The position numbers and the translations under genes were made by a program. A stretch of DNA of 64,000 nt from Fulvivirga imtechensis AK7 (lineage in GTDB: Bacteria > Bacteroidota > Bacteroidia > Cytophagales > Cyclobacteriaceae), in contig NZ_AMZN01000025.1 of NCBI RefSeq assembly GCF_000331535.1, positions 1-64,000 of the forward strand, in the 5' to 3' direction. Below, one piece after another: positions 59,686 to 64,000 of this stretch. Numbering within the stretch: position 1 is the stretch's first letter; each line of letters starts with the position of its first letter. The notes beneath the pieces were generated by a model, which was given only the letters and a program-made list of their open reading frames with translations, searched no databases and was not told the DNA's origin.

Positions 59686-62600
59686 CTATTTGAAAAGGCT
59701 CAATGAATTTTGAAAGTCTTCATTATCGGGTATAACTTCACTTTCTTTCCTTTCCTCATTTTCCTCATGCCCTAGATTACGAGACAAAGTATCCACTGTT
59801 GGATACGTGAATAAGGTAGTGACACTAACACTTTTGTTAAGCTTTACACCTAACCGGTAACTTAGCTGTACCAAGTCTAATGAGGACAACCCCAATTCAA
59901 AAAAATTGTCATAAATACCAATATCATCATATTTTAAATACTTACGCAGTTCTTCAATAATGGTCTCCTCCACAATAGTTCTTGGAGGCTGATACTCAGT
60001 ATTGATCTCTGGTTTCTTGTAGTATCGATTGTCTGACGATGAATGTTCCAAAAGCCTCTCCAGCAATAGATCTTTATTGTTTTCGAGTATATAGTTCATA
60101 AAGTCCACTTCCTTCCTCACATCTTTCCTGCTAATGATTACGCGATGAATATCCAGGTTAAGTACCTTTTCGATCACCCGTAATCCCTCTTGTGGTGATA
60201 ACCCATCATCAATTCTGTCCTGCAATTCTTTCCCTAATCCAATACCATGCTTCACCTCTAATGAGTCTATTGTCATACCTATTTCGTACCAGTCATTCCA
60301 GTTGATGGTCTTTATGTTAAATCTCTCTCTGAGTTCATTATCTGCAGCCAGTGTGTCAAGGTATTCGTTGGCCGCGTTGTAAGCTGACTGCCCATATTTG
60401 TAGGCATAAAGAGTGTTTCCATTAGAAGAGAATAACAAAGTAAAATCCGGTGTCAACTTATATTCGGCCATTACCTGTACCAGACACTGCGTTCCCTCTA
60501 CTTTAGGCTCCATTACTTCCCTGTAAGAATTAAAGCTTCTCCGCTGTACCACCCCTCCGTAATCTATCACTCCCGCAGTGTGAAAAATGCCATTGACCCC
60601 ACCTCTTTCAGAAATTACCTGACCAAATATTTCTTTTATCGCCCGCTTGTCAGAGATATTCGCACTATAGGAAGTTATTGTACCAGAACTTTTTTTACTG
60701 ATTTCTACCAATTCTTTGATCCTCCTGTGATATTTTGAGGCAATGTTATCACCAAATTGATCAGTAGCCCAATCAAAAGAACTTAAGAACTCGGAGCGCC
60801 CTATAATCACCACATGCGCACCATAATTCTCCAAAAGATGCCGTGCTATCGAACTTGCCATACCTCCTACACCTCCTGTAATAACATACGTGCCCCCTTG
60901 TTTTAATTTTTGGGAGTTATGAGGTGGCTCAATTTTCCGATATACCGGAGTCCACCGTAGACCGTTTCTGTAGGCAACTACACCATTTACAGGGGTTGCG
61001 GAAACCTCTGCTTTGAACTGATCTTGATGGTCAGTGAAGTTTTTATCAAAATCGATGTTCACACATCTCATTTCCTTCTGCTCTATTTCAACCACTTTAA
61101 GTACTCCGACCAGCGATGAAGAAATCTGATTAACTGTACGTTCGTTAAGGACATTATACTGACCATGAGTGATCACATAGAGATTTTTCTTATCATACCC
61201 TTCCAGGGAAGCAAGGGATTGTACCAGCAAAATAAAAGATTCCAGTTCGGAATATAAAGCGGTATCTGCTTGGTCTGTTGTGTACTTACTGCAGCTAAAA
61301 ATAATTTTCAGTTCCTTCGCACCCGTACCTTCTACTTTTTTCAGTGCCTTTTGATAATCACCCTTTCTTTTAGAGTCGACAGATACTTTTAGTTGACCTT
61401 CTTTATAAAATTCTGTCATCTCTACTATGATCAAAAGTCCATTCCCTTGTCTCAGGGTTGTAATAAGCTTTTTGTCTTTTTTTATGTCGAAGCTAAATAT
61501 CACGCATGGCTTGATACCGTCAGAATTCTCAGTTTTGGCAAGTATGGACTGTTCCCATAATGGAGCATAGTACTGTATTTCCTCTTCCTGCTCACTAGTT
61601 TTAAATATTCCACTCTCGGAAATATTTTCAAAATTGATCCGATGAACAGGGATTTTATTTTTCTCAAATGGATAAGTAGGTAATGACACTTTTGTTATCA
61701 ACTGCCTGGACAAGCATACATTCCAGTGAATTTCGCTTCCTGTTTCCCATAATACACCCAGCTTTTGAAGCAGATAGTCAAAGTCATTAACATTTTCATT
61801 CGGATGTCGGATAAAGCCAAGAGTATTAATATTAGTGTGACCAGCTTTAGCAAATATCTGTAATGTCAGACCCGGGCCTATCTCAAGAAACAGCGTGGCT
61901 CCTTCATCAACAGCAGAGTTTATACACTCTTTAAAAAGAACTGTATTTACAATTTGACTACTCCAATAGGAAGGACGAGAAATATCATCAAAGCCTATTG
62001 CCCTCCCTGTGACGTTGGAAACATAGCAAAGTTCAGGTTCATTAATTTCTACTTCGGCAAATACTTCTTCAAACGCTTCCATTATGGGTAGCATCATGGA
62101 AGAATGGAAAGCGTGGGAAGTTTTCAACTCCGTATAGCTATGCTGGTTCTCCTCCAGCTTCTGTTTAAATTTCTCTATAGCAGAAAACGACCCGGAAATT
62201 ACTAAATGATTGTCAGAATTTTCCGCTGCCAAAGACAGATCTGTAGTAAGCATTGATAGTAGTTTGCCTTTCTCCATCTTCAGGGAAAGCATAGCACCCC
62301 CTTCAACGGAGTTCATCAGTTGAGCGCGTTTAGAAACTATTTTCAATGTATCTTCAAGGCTAAATATACCTGCAATACATGCTGCTGCATATTCCCCTAC
62401 ACTGTGTCCAATAACAATATCTGGCTTCAGACCACACCTTATAAGGAGTTGTGCCAAACAATACTCTACAGCCACCAGTATTGGTTGAGTATATAGCGTA
62501 TTGTTTATTAAAAAATTATCGACATCGTTATCATTAAAAACTATGGATTTGACATCTTCATCATAAAATCTATTTAAAATACTGAAACAGTTTTCCAAGT

Positions 62601-64000
62601 CAGTTCGATAGTACTCATTTGACAGGTACAACTGCCGCGTCATGTTGACATACTGGCTTCCCTGACCAGAAAACATAAAAGCCACCTTACCACCAGATTT
62701 CTCAGCTATACCATATGTTACATTTTGATCCAGTTTGTCCGCGAGAGTCTCTAAAGAATCAGCCTGTATAGCTAGTCTATATTTAAAATGACATCTACCA
62801 ACCCTCATGGTATGGGCTATATTATTGAAATCCTCAGAACGTACGGGTCCTGTTTTAAGGTAAGTAGCAAAATTGTTTTTCAACTCATCCAACTGGCTCT
62901 TGTAACGGGCAGTTAATAAAAAAATATCACCCGTAATAGCCTTCTTCTTACTAGATAAAGGGGCTTCTTCCAGCACCACATGTAAGTTGGTACCTCCCAT
63001 TCCAAAGGAACTAACTGCAGCTCTTCTCCTCAACCCATCACTTTCCCATGGCAAGGGCTCACTATTTATAAAAAAGGGACTGTTTTCAAGATCAAACTTT
63101 GAATTTGCAGTTTTAAAATGAAGGGTTGGAGGAATTTGTTTATTTTTTAATACAAGCACAGTTTTTATTAAACCCGCTATACCGGCTGCCGTATCTAAAT
63201 GGCCAATATTTGTTTTCACAGCTCCTATAGCGCAATAGTTTCTCTTTTGCGTATTAAAAGCTATTTTTAACGCATCTATTTCTACAGGATCACCTACCTG
63301 TGTACCTGTTCCGTGTGCTTCTACATAGCCGATGCTCTCTGCATCGATCTCGGCCATTTGATAAGCATTTTTTATCACTTCTATTTGGCCCTTGCGTGAA
63401 GGTGCCGTATATCCCAGCTTGTTAGCTCCATCGTTATTCATAGAAGACGCGAGGATAACGGCATCTATTCTGTCACCATCCTTTATGGCATCGTCCAGTC
63501 GTTTGAGCACTACCAGGCCTGCGCCATTTCCCGTAACTGTACCATTGGCCTCTGCATCAAATGCCCTGCAGTGTCCATCCGGAGAATTAATAAATCCTTC
63601 CTTATACACATATCCTTCCTCATCATGATATGTAATTGAAACACCACCAGCTATTGCTATGTCACATTTACCGGTAAGTAATCCTTGTGTGGCCACATCT
63701 ACAGCCGACAGAGATGTGGAACAAGCGGTGTCAATGGTAAAGCTCGGTCCTCTGAGGTTGAGTTTGTGCGAAATCCTGGTACTAATGAAATCCTTGTCAG
63801 AGTACAGGAGGTTGGACCAAAGGTCATGATTGCCATTACCGTTTCTGAGAAATGGATTCATGTATGAGGTGGGATTTGTTGATGCCCCTACATAATTACC
63901 AATGAGACCATTATACTCAAAAGGATTATAGCCGGCATCTTCTAGCGCCTCCCAGGTACATTCGTGTAGTATCCGAATCTGTGGGTCCATGAATTCAGCT
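59686..64000 (-). CDS. PKS subunit KS-AT-KR-ACP, 5' end beyond window
   Basis: The frame is open through base 64000 (...AEF before MDPQIRILHEC), and that Met lies inside a KS, so the start is upstream of the window. About 1437 residues are visible: KS remainder (TACSTSLSAVD near base 63715, VEAHGTGT, NIGHLDTAAG), AT (FSGQGSQ, GHSVG near 62400, HAFHS near 62110, malonyl type), KR (TGGVGGMA near 60870; Tyr and Asn in YNAAN near 60390) and ACP (LGLSSLDL near 59880). The KR glycine motif ends GGMA rather than the common GGIG, but the Ser, Tyr, Asn and Lys positions look intact. The module should add a malonate unit and reduce it to a beta-hydroxyl. Whether further domains or a loading module precede the KS cannot be seen. 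Confidence 0.93.
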   Translation of the reverse strand, partial: AEFMDPQIRILHECTWEALEDAGYNPFEYNGLIGNYVGASTNPTSYMNPFLRNGNGNHDLWSNLLYSDKDFISTRISHKLNLRGPSFTIDTACSTSLSAVDVATQGLLTGKCDIAIAGGVSITYHDEEGYVYKEGFINSPDGHCRAFDAEANGTVTGNGAGLVVLKRLDDAIKDGDRIDAVILASSMNNDGANKLGYTAPSRKGQIEVIKNAYQMAEIDAESIGYVEAHGTGTQVGDPVEIDALKIAFNTQKRNYCAIGAVKTNIGHLDTAAGIAGLIKTVLVLKNKQIPPTLHFKTANSKFDLENSPFFINSEPLPWESDGLRRRAAVSSFGMGGTNLHVVLEEAPLSSKKKAITGDIFLLTARYKSQLDELKNNFATYLKTGPVRSEDFNNIAHTMRVGRCHFKYRLAIQADSLETLADKLDQNVTYGIAEKSGGKVAFMFSGQGSQYVNMTRQLYLSNEYYRTDLENCFSILNRFYDEDVKSIVFNDNDVDNFLINNTLYTQPILVAVEYCLAQLLIRCGLKPDIVIGHSVGEYAAACIAGIFSLEDTLKIVSKRAQLMNSVEGGAMLSLKMEKGKLLSMLTTDLSLAAENSDNHLVISGSFSAIEKFKQKLEENQHSYTELKTSHAFHSSMMLPIMEAFEEVFAEVEINEPELCYVSNVTGRAIGFDDISRPSYWSSQIVNTVLFKECINSAVDEGATLFLEIGPGLTLQIFAKAGHTNINTLGFIRHPNENVNDFDYLLQKLGVLWETGSEIHWNVCLSRQLITKVSLPTYPFEKNKIPVHRINFENISESGIFKTSEQEEEIQYYAPLWEQSILAKTENSDGIKPCVIFSFDIKKDKKLITTLRQGNGLLIIVEMTEFYKEGQLKVSVDSKRKGDYQKALKKVEGTGAKELKIIFSCSKYTTDQADTALYSELESFILLVQSLASLEGYDKKNLYVITHGQYNVLNERTVNQISSSLVGVLKVVEIEQKEMRCVNIDFDKNFTDHQDQFKAEVSATPVNGVVAYRNGLRWTPVYRKIEPPHNSQKLKQGGTYVITGGVGGMASSIARHLLENYGAHVVIIGRSEFLSSFDWATDQFGDNIASKYHRRIKELVEISKKSSGTITSYSANISDKRAIKEIFGQVISERGGVNGIFHTAGVIDYGGVVQRRSFNSYREVMEPKVEGTQCLVQVMAEYKLTPDFTLLFSSNGNTLYAYKYGQSAYNAANEYLDTLAADNELRERFNIKTINWNDWYEIGMTIDSLEVKHGIGLGKELQDRIDDGLSPQEGLRVIEKVLNLDIHRVIISRKDVRKEVDFMNYILENNKDLLLERLLEHSSSDNRYYKKPEINTEYQPPRTIVEETIIEELRKYLKYDDIGIYDNFFELGLSSLDLVQLSYRLGVKLNKSVSVTTLFTYPTVDTLSRNLGHEENEERKESEVIPDNEDFQNSLSLFK

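Noticed and set aside
63988-63990. ATG of MDPQIRILHEC as the true start of the first gene
   Set aside because: It lies inside the KS domain and the frame stays open to base 64000 with KS-like residues AEF before it; the real start is outside the window.
1-64000. About a hundred short open frames of 60-130 codons, mostly on the plus strand
   Set aside because: They lie opposite or out of frame with long, domain-rich synthetase genes, have no recognisable domains, and vary in position with the code of the real gene. They are shadow frames.
1-64000. CRISPR arrays, tRNA genes, insertion sequences or attachment sites
   Set aside because: Gaps between genes total only a few hundred bases and contain no repeats of that kind; the repeated sequence present is homologous synthetase domains.

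Overview
The window lies inside one very large modular biosynthetic gene cluster. Eleven genes are all read from the minus strand, so transcription runs from base 64000 towards base 1. They form an almost gapless operon, with gaps of 10 to 91 bases. The cluster is a hybrid of type I polyketide synthase (PKS, with built-in acyltransferases) and nonribosomal peptide synthetase (NRPS). The first gene in the reading direction (right edge) and the last (left edge) are both cut by the window. No thioesterase, transporter, phosphopantetheinyl transferase, regulator, tRNA, rRNA, CRISPR array or insertion sequence is visible. No stretch longer than 300 bases lacks a gene. The DNA is AT-rich, start codons are preceded by A/T-rich sequence without a convincing Shine-Dalgarno site, and KS domains carry a DPQIR(I/L)xHEC signature. 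Together these suggest a Bacteroidota host (Cytophagales/Chitinophagales type). That assignment is an inference.

Layout in order of transcription: (1) 64000-59686 PKS KS-AT-KR-ACP, 5' end missing; (2) 59674-56732 PKS KS-AT-ACP whose AT has lost its catalytic residues; (3) 56653-51092 PKS KS-AT-KR-ACP with a dehydratase (DH) inserted into the KR tail; (4-6) 51050-43257, 43240-35567 and 35556-27826, three hybrid subunits of identical plan KS-AT-KR-ACP-C-A-PCP; (7) 27740-18396 NRPS docking-C-A-PCP-C-A-PCP-C, whose second A domain carries a complete PLP-dependent decarboxylase inside it; (8) 18357-17371 SyrP/TauD-like iron/2-oxoglutarate oxygenase; (9) 17279-15396 asparagine-synthetase-like amidotransferase; (10) 15359-10338 NRPS A-PCP-C-A-PCP; (11) 10298 to the left edge, KS-AT-KR-ACP-C-A-PCP-E-C and continuing.

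How the parts work together: six of the seven AT domains have intact active sites and malonyl-type HAFH motifs. Ten-residue specificity codes read from the A domains, compared with signatures remembered from the literature, suggest: gene 4 unassigned (DALFAGLIVK), gene 5 Ser (DVWHFSLVDK), gene 6 2,4-diaminobutyrate (DIWELTADDK), gene 7 first A Gln/Glu-like (DAQDIAFVDK), gene 7 second A beta-alanine-like (VDVTFSIADK), gene 10 first A unassigned (DARHLSLMIK), gene 10 second A Thr (DFWNIGMVHK), gene 11 Asn or Asp (DLTKVGEIGK) followed by an epimerase. The inferred product is a polyketide-capped peptide with several statine-like units, in which amino acids are extended by malonate and the ketone is reduced. 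It would also contain Dab, a probable beta-alanine and a D-Asn/D-Asp.

The most remarkable element is in gene 7. About 535 residues that look like a complete PanP-type aspartate 1-decarboxylase sit between core motifs A5 and A6 of an A domain whose own pocket looks like a beta-alanine pocket. Aspartate decarboxylation gives beta-alanine, so the insert may make the substrate for its host domain.
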